From contig NZ_CP007220.1 in the NCBI RefSeq assembly GCF_001632805.1, positions 4,712,001-4,776,000 of the forward strand: a stretch of 64,000 bases of DNA, written 5' to 3'. The notes under the pieces are model-generated. The model saw only the letters and a program-made list of their open reading frames with translations, had not been told where the DNA came from and ran no database searches. The DNA is from Mycobacteroides chelonae CCUG 47445 (lineage in GTDB: Bacteria > Actinomycetota > Actinomycetes > Mycobacteriales > Mycobacteriaceae). Shown piece after piece: positions 9,218-17,673 of the stretch. Every line of letters begins with the position of its first letter. Position 1 is the stretch's first letter. A program made the position numbers and the translations under genes.

Positions 9218-10716
9218 CGTCCGCCTCCCTCGACCGCATTGGGCTGTACCGAATCACGGCTCACCGAAATCGTGGTCCCGCGAGCCACCGGGCCCAGCAG
9301 CAGCTGCTGCGACGCGCTGGGATCTCCGCCCAGCGCCTTGCCGAGCTGCGCGCGCTCCGTCGCGCTTCCGACCGGACCGACGTTTCCACCGAAGGAGGCG
9401 GGTGCCACTCCGGCAGGTGCCGGGTTGGGTGGCGGGCCGAACGGCGGCAGCACCGGGTTGGCGGCCCGGTCGACTTCCTGTGGGTTGGGGCCGGTGCCGT
9501 GCAGCATGATGTCGGCTGCGGTCGGCGGGAAGATGGTTCCCGGGGGTGGCGCGATATCCGGCGGCGGCTTGTAGCTGCCCGGCTGCAGCACCTCGGGAAT
9601 GTCGATCCACTGGCGCGTCTCCGGTGCGGTGCTGCAGCTAGGTCCGGCCAGCTCGCCGTACCGGGGGCAGTCGTCGCGGACATAGGTCCACGCCGGGCTG
9701 AACGACAGGATCAGGTTCAGGCCCAGGACCTGACGGCCGGGATCCCAGCCGTTCTCGAAAATCGCGTCCGACAGCACCTTGATGCGCGACGCGATCGGCA
9801 CGAACTGGCCCGAATGCTGTGCCAGGACACCGACAACGGGCGTCAGGTGCGTACCGATGCCGATCATCTGGTCGATGTGGTTATCGATGGCAGTCGATGC
9901 GGTGCCCGCGGTATGCAGACCGGCCGAGAGCAGCCCCCGCACATCGGATTGCTTCTGGGCCAGGGTGCGCAGCGGCACCAGGGCGTTCTCCAGGTTGTCC
10001 AACAGTCGCGGAGAGGTGGTGCTGAGCGCCGCCGATACCTTCTCCAGCGCCGCGATCGTCGAGGGATCATTCGGGCTGGCAGACACGATGGCGTTGAACT
10101 CGGTGAGGATGGATTGCAGCCGGGCGCCGGAGGTCAGCAGCTTGTCGCCGCGCCCCTGGGTGGCTTCGCCGAAGACCCCGATCAAGCCGATCGGTGCATC
10201 GCCGCGTTGCCGTTCGGTGGCGGCAAGCACCTGACGCAGCTTGTTCGTGGTGGTCTGGAACAGCACGGTCGGCAGCTTGGTGTCCTCGGTGATCACCGCA
10301 CCGTCGCGCAGTGCGGCACCATCGCCGTTATCGACCAGCTGCACCGACGACACCGCGAACACGTTGCTCGGCACCACCCGCGCGGTGACCGTGCTCGGAA
10401 TGCCGCTGGCGTGCTCGGACTTCAGGTCGATGTGCACGATGTTCGGCTTGCCGTCTTCGGCCGGTGTCACCGACGTGACGGCGCCGACGAGCATGCCGCG
10501 GAATTTCACGTCGGCACGTTCGGGCAGACCGTCACCAACGTTCATCAGCTGCGCGTTGACCTTGACCGTGTCTTCCAACAAGCCCTTGGACTTGGCGAGC
10601 AGTAGCCCGGTCACCAATCCCAGGATGGCCAGCACGGCGATGCCGGAGAGAAGCAGCGCGCGATCGGACCAGCCGCGGCCGCTCGATGAGAATGAACCAC
10701 CACTCACGTCAACCAC
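9214..10716 (-). CDS. mceA: MCE family protein, MceA position, Pro-rich C-terminus
   Basis: This 500-aa protein is the first MCE subunit after the two YrbE permeases. The transmembrane anchor is at about 21-42. The MCE domain contains LPERADVKFRGMLVGAVTSV and an SSVQLVDNGDG segment. Residues about 150-330 are a long helical region and the last 120 residues are Pro-, Gly- and Ala-rich. The MCE segment is clearly divergent from what I remember of M. tuberculosis Mce1A, Mce3A and Mce4A. This suggests one of the extra mce operons of fast growers, but that needs a phylogeny. The start lies 8 bp inside yrbEB. Confidence 0.9.
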   Translation of the reverse strand: MVDVSGGSFSSSGRGWSDRALLLSGIAVLAILGLVTGLLLAKSKGLLEDTVKVNAQLMNVGDGLPERADVKFRGMLVGAVTSVTPAEDGKPNIVHIDLKSEHASGIPSTVTARVVPSNVFAVSSVQLVDNGDGAALRDGAVITEDTKLPTVLFQTTTNKLRQVLAATERQRGDAPIGLIGVFGEATQGRGDKLLTSGARLQSILTEFNAIVSASPNDPSTIAALEKVSAALSTTSPRLLDNLENALVPLRTLAQKQSDVRGLLSAGLHTAGTASTAIDNHIDQMIGIGTHLTPVVGVLAQHSGQFVPIASRIKVLSDAIFENGWDPGRQVLGLNLILSFSPAWTYVRDDCPRYGELAGPSCSTAPETRQWIDIPEVLQPGSYKPPPDIAPPPGTIFPPTAADIMLHGTGPNPQEVDRAANPVLPPFGPPPNPAPAGVAPASFGGNVGPVGSATERAQLGKALGGDPSASQQLLLGPVARGTTISVSRDSVQPNAVEGGGR

Positions 10717-11569
10717 CGAACCTTGCGCCAGCGTCGACTCCCCACAACGCCATGGTGAGAAGCATGTTCACGATGATCACGACGGTGATGGCAGCGCGCA
10801 TCGCGTGTCCGGCGGCCACACCCACGCCCTCGGGTCCACCCGAGGCGTTGAATCCGAAGTAGCACTGGATGGTTGAGGCGATCCAGACGAAGACGACGGC
10901 CTTGATCACCGAGTAGACGATGTCGGTGCCGCTCAGCATCATCGTGAAGTAATGGTTGTAGGCGCCACCGATCGAACCGCCGCTCGAGATCCCGACAAGC
11001 AGGCGGCACGTGATGTAGCTGATGACCAGGCACAGCAGGTACAGCGGAACCACCGCCACGGTGGAAGCCATCAGTCGAGTGGTGACCAGGTACGGGATGG
11101 GCCGGATCGCCAGCGCGTCCAGTGCGTCGATCTCCTCGTTGATGCGCTGAGCACCCAGCTGCGCGGTGAAGCGGCAACCGGCCTGCATCGCGAAGGCGAG
11201 GGCCGCCATCACCGGCGCCAACTCACGTGTCGACACCAGGGAGGAGATGAATCCCGTGGCCGGCCCCAAGCCGATGATGTTCAGCAGGTTGTAGGCCTCG
11301 ATACCAATCAGGGCACCGATCGTGGCACCCAACACCGCGGCCACGCCGACGGTTCCGCCACCGGTGACCAGCGAGCCATTACCCCAGGTGACGTCGGCCA
11401 GCAGCCGGAAGAACTCCTTGGAGTAGTAGCGCAGCGCGTTCGGGATGGAGGCAATAGCCTCCACAAAGAACGCCAGCATGTGTCCGAGCCGCCGAATCGA
11501 CTGGGCGACCCGATGCCCGGCATCGATGATCGGCTGGACGCCCTTGGGGCGGTATGTAGAGATAGTCAT
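10709..11569 (-). CDS. yrbEB: YrbE/MlaE-type ABC permease, second copy of the operon
   Basis: This 286-aa integral membrane permease of the MlaE/YrbE family has five to six hydrophobic segments and the family's cytoplasmic signature region (RINEEIDALDALAIRPIPYLV, compare EEIDA-ALG in MlaE). It would pair with YrbEA and an MceG ATPase encoded elsewhere to drive lipid transport through the Mce tube. It starts 9 bp after the yrbEA stop and overlaps mceA by 8 bp. Confidence 0.94.
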   Translation of the reverse strand: MTISTYRPKGVQPIIDAGHRVAQSIRRLGHMLAFFVEAIASIPNALRYYSKEFFRLLADVTWGNGSLVTGGGTVGVAAVLGATIGALIGIEAYNLLNIIGLGPATGFISSLVSTRELAPVMAALAFAMQAGCRFTAQLGAQRINEEIDALDALAIRPIPYLVTTRLMASTVAVVPLYLLCLVISYITCRLLVGISSGGSIGGAYNHYFTMMLSGTDIVYSVIKAVVFVWIASTIQCYFGFNASGGPEGVGVAAGHAMRAAITVVIIVNMLLTMALWGVDAGARFGG

Positions 11570-11578
11570 GGCGCGCCC

Positions 11579-12445
11579 CTATATCCCATGCCGGGGGAAG
11601 ACCATGACGTACACCTGGCTGACCAGCACGTTGATCAGCATGAGCACCAAGATCGACTCGACGACCGCGGCATTCACGGAGTTGGCGACACCGGCGGGAC
11701 CACCCTTGGTGGTCAATCCCTTGTCACAGGCGACGATGGCGACGATGAGGCCGTAAAGGATCGCCTTGAGCAGCGCCAGGATCAGGTCGTCGACCCGGGT
11801 GAACGACGCGAAGGTCGCGACGAAACTTCCGGGAGCGCCGTGCTGGAAGTAGACGTTGAACAAATAACTGGCCAGGAAGCCGACAAAGCAGGTGGTGCCC
11901 GTGAGGCCGACGCCGACGAGAACCGCAGCGGCCACGCGTGGGACGACGAGCCGCCGAATCACCGAGACACCCATGACTTCCATGGCATCTATCTCTTCGC
12001 GCATGGTTCGTGACCCCAGGTCCGCGGTGATGGCCGAACCCACCGCGGAGGCCATCAGCACCGCGGCAACCAGCGAGGCGCCCTGACGCACGATTGCGAC
12101 ACCACTTGCCGCACCTGCCAACGAGGACGCACCGACCTGTCCCGCGAGCAGGGCGAACTGGATCGACAAGGTGACGCCGATCGGAATGGCCACCAGCAGC
12201 GTCGGGACCACCGCACTGCCCGCCATGAACGCACCCTGGTGGATGAATTCCTTCCACGGGAACGCGCGGTGGATGAGGTCCGAGAACATGTACTGCATCG
12301 CCCGTACACCGAGGACGATCTGGCTGCCTGCGGTTTCTACCGCCTGCACCGGGTGCTTGCGGACGTACTCCTTGAGGGCGCCGGATACGGCGTCACGAGA
12401 CGGTGTTGCGGGGCGGCCCGTACCGGCCGTGTCGAAAGTGGTCAT
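11579..12445 (-). CDS. yrbEA: YrbE/MlaE-type ABC permease, first gene of the mce operon
   Basis: This 288-aa MlaE/YrbE permease carries the conserved REEIDAMEVMGVSVIRRLVVPR loop and five or so membrane helices. The ATG at 12445 is preferred over a start 102 bp upstream, because the extra N-terminus (Cys- and Arg-rich) is unlike YrbE proteins. The initiator is directly preceded by a GTG in the same frame (12448), which could also be used. It is the promoter-proximal gene of the mce unit. A perfect inverted repeat lies about 165-190 bp upstream. Confidence 0.92.
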   Translation of the reverse strand: MTTFDTAGTGRPATPSRDAVSGALKEYVRKHPVQAVETAGSQIVLGVRAMQYMFSDLIHRAFPWKEFIHQGAFMAGSAVVPTLLVAIPIGVTLSIQFALLAGQVGASSLAGAASGVAIVRQGASLVAAVLMASAVGSAITADLGSRTMREEIDAMEVMGVSVIRRLVVPRVAAAVLVGVGLTGTTCFVGFLASYLFNVYFQHGAPGSFVATFASFTRVDDLILALLKAILYGLIVAIVACDKGLTTKGGPAGVANSVNAAVVESILVLMLINVLVSQVYVMVFPRHGI

Positions 12446-12607
12446 CACGCGCTCACGATCGAATGCACCGAATACCCCAGGGCAACACGTCCGTGTGCTG
12501 GCTGACCCACGTGATGCCCTCTCGTCCAAACCTCTCGGGCCCACCATCTTCGCTGGTCACAGAGAAAGCACGGCCCAAACTGAGCAGTAACATAACACCT
12601 GACTGAC

Positions 12608-12633
12608 GTGATCTACACATCGTCGTAGATCAC
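12608..12633. promoter_or_regulatory. Perfect 9-bp inverted repeat upstream of the mce operon (candidate operator)
   Basis: Arm GTGATCTAC at 12608-12616 and its exact complement GTAGATCAC at 12625-12633 are separated by 8 bp. It lies in the 364-bp gene-free stretch 12446-12809, between the MaoC gene (end) and yrbEA (start), both on the minus strand. A possible -10 (TATGTT on the minus strand, 12589-12594) is spaced so that the repeat would cover the -35 region. The geometry suits a GntR/FadR- or TetR-type dimer. There is no T-run, so a terminator is less likely. The rest of the gap shows nothing else I can name. Confidence 0.5.
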
Positions 12634-12809
12634 GGTGAGATTTTGGACACTCTGCTATATGCGCTGTCTAAACGGTGGACAAATCGCAGGTCGCGATTTC
12701 ATTGGGCGAGAATAGCTATCACACCGACTGGCGTGCGGTTTCTCACCCTTGTCGCGGAATTGCCGAAATGAGCTGTGGCCCCGAGCCTCTAACGCGATAT
12801 CCCGGTCGG

Positions 12810-13259
12810 CTAGGCGATGAAGCGCGAAATCGATTCGGCCACACAAGCCGGCTTGTCGACACCTTCGATCTCGACCGTCGTCAAGATCGTCACGTCCACG
12901 GCGCCCGGTTTCTGTTCGACATGGGTCACCTCGGCGCGGGCACGCAGTCGCGATCCCACCCGGACCGGGTTCAGGAATCGAATCTTGTTGTACCCGTAAT
13001 TGATCCCCATCGCGATGTTGTCGACCTGAATCAGCTGGAACTGAAACTGGGGCAGTAGCGACAACGTGAGCAGCCCGTGGGCGATGGTGCCACCGAACGG
13101 GCCATTGGCGGCCCGTTCGGTATCGACGTGAATCCACTGGTGGTCACCGGTGGCGTCGGCAAAGGTGTTGACCCGCTCCTGATCGACCACAAGCCAATCG
13201 GTGGCCCCGAGGTCACCCACCGCGACGTCGGCAATTCCGTTGAACACCTTGGTGGTCAC
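12810..13259 (-). CDS. MaoC-like (R)-specific enoyl-CoA hydratase (HtdZ/Rv0130 type)
   Basis: This 149-aa single hot-dog hydratase would add water to trans-2-enoyl thioesters to give (R)-3-hydroxyacyl thioesters. The hydratase-2 motif reads FADATGDHQWIHVD, with the catalytic Asp39 and His44, followed by GTIAHGLLTLSLLP. It resembles M. tuberculosis Rv0130 (151 aa) along its full length. The GTG start overlaps the oxidoreductase stop by 4 bp (GTGA), so it is the last gene of the SDR-oxidoreductase-hydratase unit. Confidence 0.9.
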   Translation of the reverse strand: MTTKVFNGIADVAVGDLGATDWLVVDQERVNTFADATGDHQWIHVDTERAANGPFGGTIAHGLLTLSLLPQFQFQLIQVDNIAMGINYGYNKIRFLNPVRVGSRLRARAEVTHVEQKPGAVDVTILTTVEIEGVDKPACVAESISRFIA

Positions 13260-14218
13260 GGTACGAGGACCATCTTCCCGTAGACCTTTCCATCGGCGAA
13301 GTCCTGGAGCGCCTGTCGGCCCTCTGACAGCGGTATCCGCGCACTCACCGGCGGCCGCATGCCCTCGGCCACCAATTTCTCCAACCCCGCCTGGGTCTCG
13401 TAGAGGTAATCCGTATGGGTGCGCAGGAATTCGCCCCAGGCCACACCGATCAGCGAAGCGTTGCGCAGCAGCAGGCGATTCACCTTGATCGTCGGTATCG
13501 CACCGGCCGCAAATCCGACGACCAGCAGCCTGCCCTCGGAGGCCAGGGTGCGTACCGCGTCGTCAAAGGCAGGCCCACCGATGGGATCCACCACCATGTC
13601 GACACCCACACCACCGGTCGCCTCGCGAACCGCCTTGGCCCAGCCATCCTCGAGCGGCAGGACGATATCGGCACCGACACTTTTGACGAATTCCGTTGCG
13701 GCGGTCCGGTTGACGACGGCGATCACCTTGGCCCCCAGGCCCTTGGCAATCTGGATGGCGGCAGTTCCGATACCGCCGGCCGCACCGAGTACCAGCACCG
13801 TCTCCCCCGCACGCAGTTGCCCTCGGCGGGCATACGCGAAGTACATGGTGTGGTAGTTCGCAATGAGGGCGACGGCCTCGGCATCGTCTAGCTGCGGGGG
13901 CGTCGGAAGAATGTTGGATGGTGCCACTGCCACCCGTTCGGCATACCCGCCAATGAAATTGAAGGCCATCACCCGGTCACCGGGGTTGATCCCTGAACCC
14001 GCGGGCGCCGACCGCACGACCCCGGCGGTTTCGATGCCTGGGACGAACGGGGGCTCCATTCGCAACTGGTACTCGCCCTTGGTCATCAGGTAATCGGGAA
14101 AACAGACTCCCGCGGCCTTGACGTCGACAACCACGACGTTGTCGCCGCGCGGCTCCTCGACATCGGTGTAGACCAGTCCCTCCGGACCCGACAGCGACTG
14201 CGCCTGTATGGCTTTCAT
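13256..14218 (-). CDS. Zinc-free MDR quinone oxidoreductase / enoyl reductase-like (Rv0149 type)
   Basis: This 320-aa medium-chain dehydrogenase/reductase is of the quinone oxidoreductase type. The GroES-like N-domain includes AAGVCFPDYLMTKGEYQ. The nucleotide-binding motif VLGAAGGIGTAAIQIAKGLGAKVI sits at about 140-160. No structural or catalytic zinc ligands are visible. The start at 14218 overlaps the SDR stop by 4 bp. Order and likeness match M. tuberculosis Rv0149, which follows the SDR Rv0148. The likely role is NADPH-dependent reduction of an enoyl thioester or quinone; the substrate is not known. Confidence 0.88.
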   Translation of the reverse strand: MKAIQAQSLSGPEGLVYTDVEEPRGDNVVVVDVKAAGVCFPDYLMTKGEYQLRMEPPFVPGIETAGVVRSAPAGSGINPGDRVMAFNFIGGYAERVAVAPSNILPTPPQLDDAEAVALIANYHTMYFAYARRGQLRAGETVLVLGAAGGIGTAAIQIAKGLGAKVIAVVNRTAATEFVKSVGADIVLPLEDGWAKAVREATGGVGVDMVVDPIGGPAFDDAVRTLASEGRLLVVGFAAGAIPTIKVNRLLLRNASLIGVAWGEFLRTHTDYLYETQAGLEKLVAEGMRPPVSARIPLSEGRQALQDFADGKVYGKMVLVP

Positions 14219-15081
14219 GCGAGCGAGGGAGGGCCGGCCTTGACCGCACTCGACAGATCTGCGATCTGCGACCACTTCTCGGCGACCTCGTCGACGGTGG
14301 GCGGGGTCTCGAAGTCCGCGCCGGCGTTCTCGAACAGTGCGACGCGTTGCACCTTGCCGCCACCGACGACGAAAACCGAACCGTTGTCGGTGCTTTCCTC
14401 GGTGCACAGGTATCCGACAACCGGGGCGACGAAGGACGGTGGCAGCTTGTCTAGCACCGCCTCCGGGGCGATATCGGCCGTCATCCGGGTGGCCGCGATC
14501 GGTGCGATCGCGTTGGAGTGGATGTTGTACTTGGCGCCCTCCAACGCGAGGGTGTTGATGAGCCCGACGAGTCCCAGCTTGGCGGCGCTGTAGTTGGCCT
14601 GTCCGAAGTTGCCGAACAGACCGCTGGTCGAGGTGGCGACCACGATGCGGCCGTAACCCTGCTCGCGGAAATGCGGCCATGCGGCGCGGGTGATGTTGTA
14701 TCCGCCGTACAGGTGAACCTGTTGCACCGCATGCCAACTGTCATAGGTCATCTTGTGGAAAGTGCCGTCCCGCAGGATGCCGGCGTTGCTGACCACACCG
14801 TGGATGGCGCCGAACTCGTCGACCGCGGTCTTGACGATGTTGGCGGCGCCCTCTTCGGTCGCGACACTGTCGTAGTTGGCAACCGCGCGACCCCCGGCCG
14901 CCTTGATCTCGTCAACCACGCTATCGGCCATGGCGGACCCGGCGCCGGATCCGTCTCGGGCACCGCCCAAGTCGTTGACGACCACCGAGGCGCCCTCGCC
15001 GGCGAGGGTGAGCGCGTACTCACGGCCCAGGCCTCCACCGGCTCCGGTCACGACAATTACCCGGTCTTGCACTCCCGGCAT
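14215..15081 (-). CDS. Short-chain dehydrogenase, MFE-type (Rv0148-like)
   Basis: This 288-aa SDR is very close to M. tuberculosis Rv0148 over its whole length. It has the NAD(P)-binding TGAGGGLGREYAL with the NDLGG acidic loop typical of peroxisomal-multifunctional-enzyme SDRs, then NAGILRDGTF. The catalytic Tyr-Lys is in NYSAAKLGLVG and the Ser in VATSTSG. Such enzymes oxidise 3-hydroxyacyl-CoA. It lies 66 bp after the aldehyde dehydrogenase stop and overlaps the oxidoreductase start. Confidence 0.92.
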   Translation of the reverse strand: MPGVQDRVIVVTGAGGGLGREYALTLAGEGASVVVNDLGGARDGSGAGSAMADSVVDEIKAAGGRAVANYDSVATEEGAANIVKTAVDEFGAIHGVVSNAGILRDGTFHKMTYDSWHAVQQVHLYGGYNITRAAWPHFREQGYGRIVVATSTSGLFGNFGQANYSAAKLGLVGLINTLALEGAKYNIHSNAIAPIAATRMTADIAPEAVLDKLPPSFVAPVVGYLCTEESTDNGSVFVVGGGKVQRVALFENAGADFETPPTVDEVAEKWSQIADLSSAVKAGPPSLA

Positions 15082-15147
15082 GCAGAACTCCTAATTCACT
15101 TGGCACTTCATTGGGTTGCTGAATGATATGGAGAACGAAAACTACAG

Positions 15148-16566
15148 CTACATAAGCTTTTTCATCAGCTTAAGGTTCTTCTCGAGGTATGGCGGGTACG
15201 GAAGCTTGAGGTCCATCTTGGTGCTCTTGTACAGAGTCGACTTGAGGTGACTGAACTCGTCGAATCCGGCCTTGCCGTGGTAGGCGCCCATACCGCTGGC
15301 ACCGACTCCGCCGAAGGGCAGGTTCGGGATGACGGCGTGGTACAGCAGATGATTGATCACTGTGCCACCCGCGGGTACATCGTCGATGAACCGGTTACCG
15401 ATGCGCTTCGACTCCGTAAAGGCGTAGGCCGCCAGCGGCTTTGGCCGCGAATTGATGAAGTCGATGGCGTCGTCAAGGGTGTCCGCCGTCAGCACCGGGA
15501 GGATCGGGCCGAAGATCTCGTTCTGCATCAGCGGCTCGTCAGCGCTGGGATCAACAACGATCGTCGGCTCAATGGTCAGCGCGGACGCATCGGAGGCACC
15601 GCCGGTGGCGACCTCACCTTCGGTCGCGGCCAGGTAGCCGACCAGACGATCGAACTGGCGCTGGTTCACCACGCGCAGTCCTTTGGATTCCTTGTCCGCC
15701 TGGAAATCTGCCCATGCCGCAGTGATCTTCTCGACCAGCTCATCGCGAACCGCGGGGTCCACAAGCACATAGTCGGGGGCCAGACACACCTGACCGGAGT
15801 TGAGGCCCTTCATGTATCCGATACGGCGGGCGGCCACTTCGATGTTGGCATCGGCGGCGACGTAGACCGGCGACTTGCCGCCCAATTCCAGTGCGACCGG
15901 TGTCAGGTGTTGTGCGGCGCCTTCCAGAATGCGCTTGCCGATCTCGGTACCGCCGGTGAACAGGGCCTTGTCGAAACCCTGGGCCAGCAGTTCCTGGGTC
16001 ACCGACCCGTCGCCCTCGACAACGGCAACGGCGTGCGGGTCCAGGTACTGCGGAATGAGTTTGGCCATCAACGCCGAGGAAGCGGGCGCGATCTCCGAAG
16101 GCTTGATGGCCACGGTGTTGCCAGCGGCCAACGCGCCGACCACGGGACCCAGGGTCAGATACAGCGGGAAGTTCCACGCACCGATGACGAGCACCGTGCC
16201 ATAGGGCTCCGGTACTGACCAAGCCTTGGCCGGTTGCTGTGCCAGCGGAAGACCCCGCACCCGCTTGCGTCGCATCCAGCGCCGCAGGTTCTTACGCGCA
16301 TAGACCACCTCGACAACCGACCCGACAACGTCGGCGATCCAGGCTTCGGCCGACGAGCGACCCAAGTCCTCGTGCAATGCGGTGGCGATCGCCGCCTCGT
16401 TCTCGGAGAAAAGTCGCTCCAAGCCGACGAGCTGCGCCTTACGCCAGTGGTACTCGCGGGTCCGGCCTGTTGCGAACGTCTCCCGCAGGCCCCGGACGAT
16501 CCCCGGAATGCGGGAAGGCTCGGACGCAGCGTGCTGGTCGGCAGGCGTAGAGATCTCGGTGGTCAT
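15148..16566 (-). CDS. Class 3-type aldehyde dehydrogenase (Rv0147-like)
   Basis: This 472-aa NAD(P)-dependent aldehyde dehydrogenase is of the class 3 (fatty aldehyde) type. Visible motifs are the catalytic Glu in ALELGGKSPVYV, the catalytic Cys in NSGQVCLAPDYVLV and the PWNF-equivalent IGAWNFPLYLTLGP. The ATG at 16566 is preceded by GAGAGGA at proper spacing; an upstream in-frame start lacks a ribosome-binding site. Gene order matches M. tuberculosis Rv0147. It probably oxidises long-chain aldehydes. The 156-bp gap upstream to the methyltransferase may hold a promoter; only a weak 5-bp repeat (CAGCT/AGCTG) was noticed there. Confidence 0.92.
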   Translation of the reverse strand: MTTEISTPADQHAASEPSRIPGIVRGLRETFATGRTREYHWRKAQLVGLERLFSENEAAIATALHEDLGRSSAEAWIADVVGSVVEVVYARKNLRRWMRRKRVRGLPLAQQPAKAWSVPEPYGTVLVIGAWNFPLYLTLGPVVGALAAGNTVAIKPSEIAPASSALMAKLIPQYLDPHAVAVVEGDGSVTQELLAQGFDKALFTGGTEIGKRILEGAAQHLTPVALELGGKSPVYVAADANIEVAARRIGYMKGLNSGQVCLAPDYVLVDPAVRDELVEKITAAWADFQADKESKGLRVVNQRQFDRLVGYLAATEGEVATGGASDASALTIEPTIVVDPSADEPLMQNEIFGPILPVLTADTLDDAIDFINSRPKPLAAYAFTESKRIGNRFIDDVPAGGTVINHLLYHAVIPNLPFGGVGASGMGAYHGKAGFDEFSHLKSTLYKSTKMDLKLPYPPYLEKNLKLMKKLM

Positions 16567-16722
16567 ATCCGTTCCTCTCGATGGCACGCTCATCAGTGAG
16601 TGCATCTGCGCAGGTCACGTACGCACATACGGACTAGCGATGGCAGCTACGTGAGCTGTATCACCGATGGTAACCAACCAGTTGGGGCCTGAGAACCCCG
16701 CACCCCTGGGGCCCGCACTCCA

Positions 16723-17673
16723 TCAGCCCTTGAGCTCGGCTTCTATCAGGGTGTTCCCCCGCAAGTCTTCTTCCATGTGCACCGCTCGGCCCGCATCCGC
16801 CATCTCGGCCTCCGCCGGAATCGCCCGAACGGTCCATCCACGCCCGGCGAGCCATTGCGGAACATCGGTGCGGTTCTCGTCGTGGTACATCAGCGATCCG
16901 ACGTCCAGGGACTCTCCGTCGATTCCTGCCAGCTTGCGGGCCCGGTCGAAGTGTTCACGCATCTTGCTGCGGACCTCGTGCCGTTTGGCGTTGTCCGGCC
17001 CGACGGCCTCGACGGCAATCCTGCTGCCCGGCGCGCTCTGATCCACGATCAGTTCGAAGAGCCTGTCCTGCGCCTCGGTCGGCAGATACATGAGCAGGCC
17101 TTCGGCCAGCCACGCCGTGGGCGAAGTGACGTCGAATCCCTCCCGTTGTAGCGCGACCGGCCAATCCTGCCGAAGGTCGACGGCCACCTCACGGCGGAGG
17201 CAGGCAGAACGCACGTCGTGCTCATCCAGTGTTTGGCGCTTGTACTGCAACACGAGTGGCTGGTCGATTTCGTACACGGTGGTACCGGCCGGCCACTCCA
17301 GGCGATAGGCGCGCGAGTCCAGGCCTGCGGCCAGGATCACCACCTGGGTGATTCCCGCCCGCGATGCCCGCTCGAAGAAACCATCGAAGAACCGCGTGCG
17401 GACGGCCTGATAGTCCACCGCGTACTGCATGATGCGGTCGGCTTCCGGGTCGAGCTCGGCAAGCTGCTGTCGCAGGTCATCGCTCGCAATCACCGACCAT
17501 GCCCCGGCGCCGGCTCGCTCGACGAGGAGCTGCGCGAAGGGATCCCTGATCAGCGGCGCCTCACTGCGGGTTTCAGCCGCCCGCGCGGCGGCCACCATGA
17601 CCGCGGTGGCGCCCACGCTGCTCGCGATGTCCCAGCTGTCGTCGTCGGAGCGCGCGGTGGTCACATCACTCAC
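16723..17673 (-). CDS. SAM-dependent methyltransferase, leucine carboxyl methyltransferase-like (Rv0145/Rv0146 family)
   Basis: This 316-aa member belongs to the mycobacterial expanded family of putative S-adenosylmethionine methyltransferases (LCM-like fold). The SAM-binding region VVILAAGLDSRAYRLEWPAGTTVYEIDQP and the WLAEGLLMYLP block are diagnostic. The substrate is unknown for the family. The GTG start overlaps the stop of the paralogue directly upstream (4 bp), so the pair is co-translated. The order relative to the aldehyde dehydrogenase matches M. tuberculosis Rv0145-Rv0147. Confidence 0.9.
   Translation of the reverse strand: MSDVTTARSDDDSWDIASSVGATAVMVAAARAAETRSEAPLIRDPFAQLLVERAGAGAWSVIASDDLRQQLAELDPEADRIMQYAVDYQAVRTRFFDGFFERASRAGITQVVILAAGLDSRAYRLEWPAGTTVYEIDQPLVLQYKRQTLDEHDVRSACLRREVAVDLRQDWPVALQREGFDVTSPTAWLAEGLLMYLPTEAQDRLFELIVDQSAPGSRIAVEAVGPDNAKRHEVRSKMREHFDRARKLAGIDGESLDVGSLMYHDENRTDVPQWLAGRGWTVRAIPAEAEMADAGRAVHMEEDLRGNTLIEAELKG

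Noticed and set aside
3144..10605. Several long plus-strand open frames opposite the mce genes (for example 3144-4442, 6169-7326, 9106-10605)
   Set aside because: They are antisense shadows of high-GC codon bias: His/Arg-rich, no domains, and the minus-strand frames are full MCE proteins in a tight operon.
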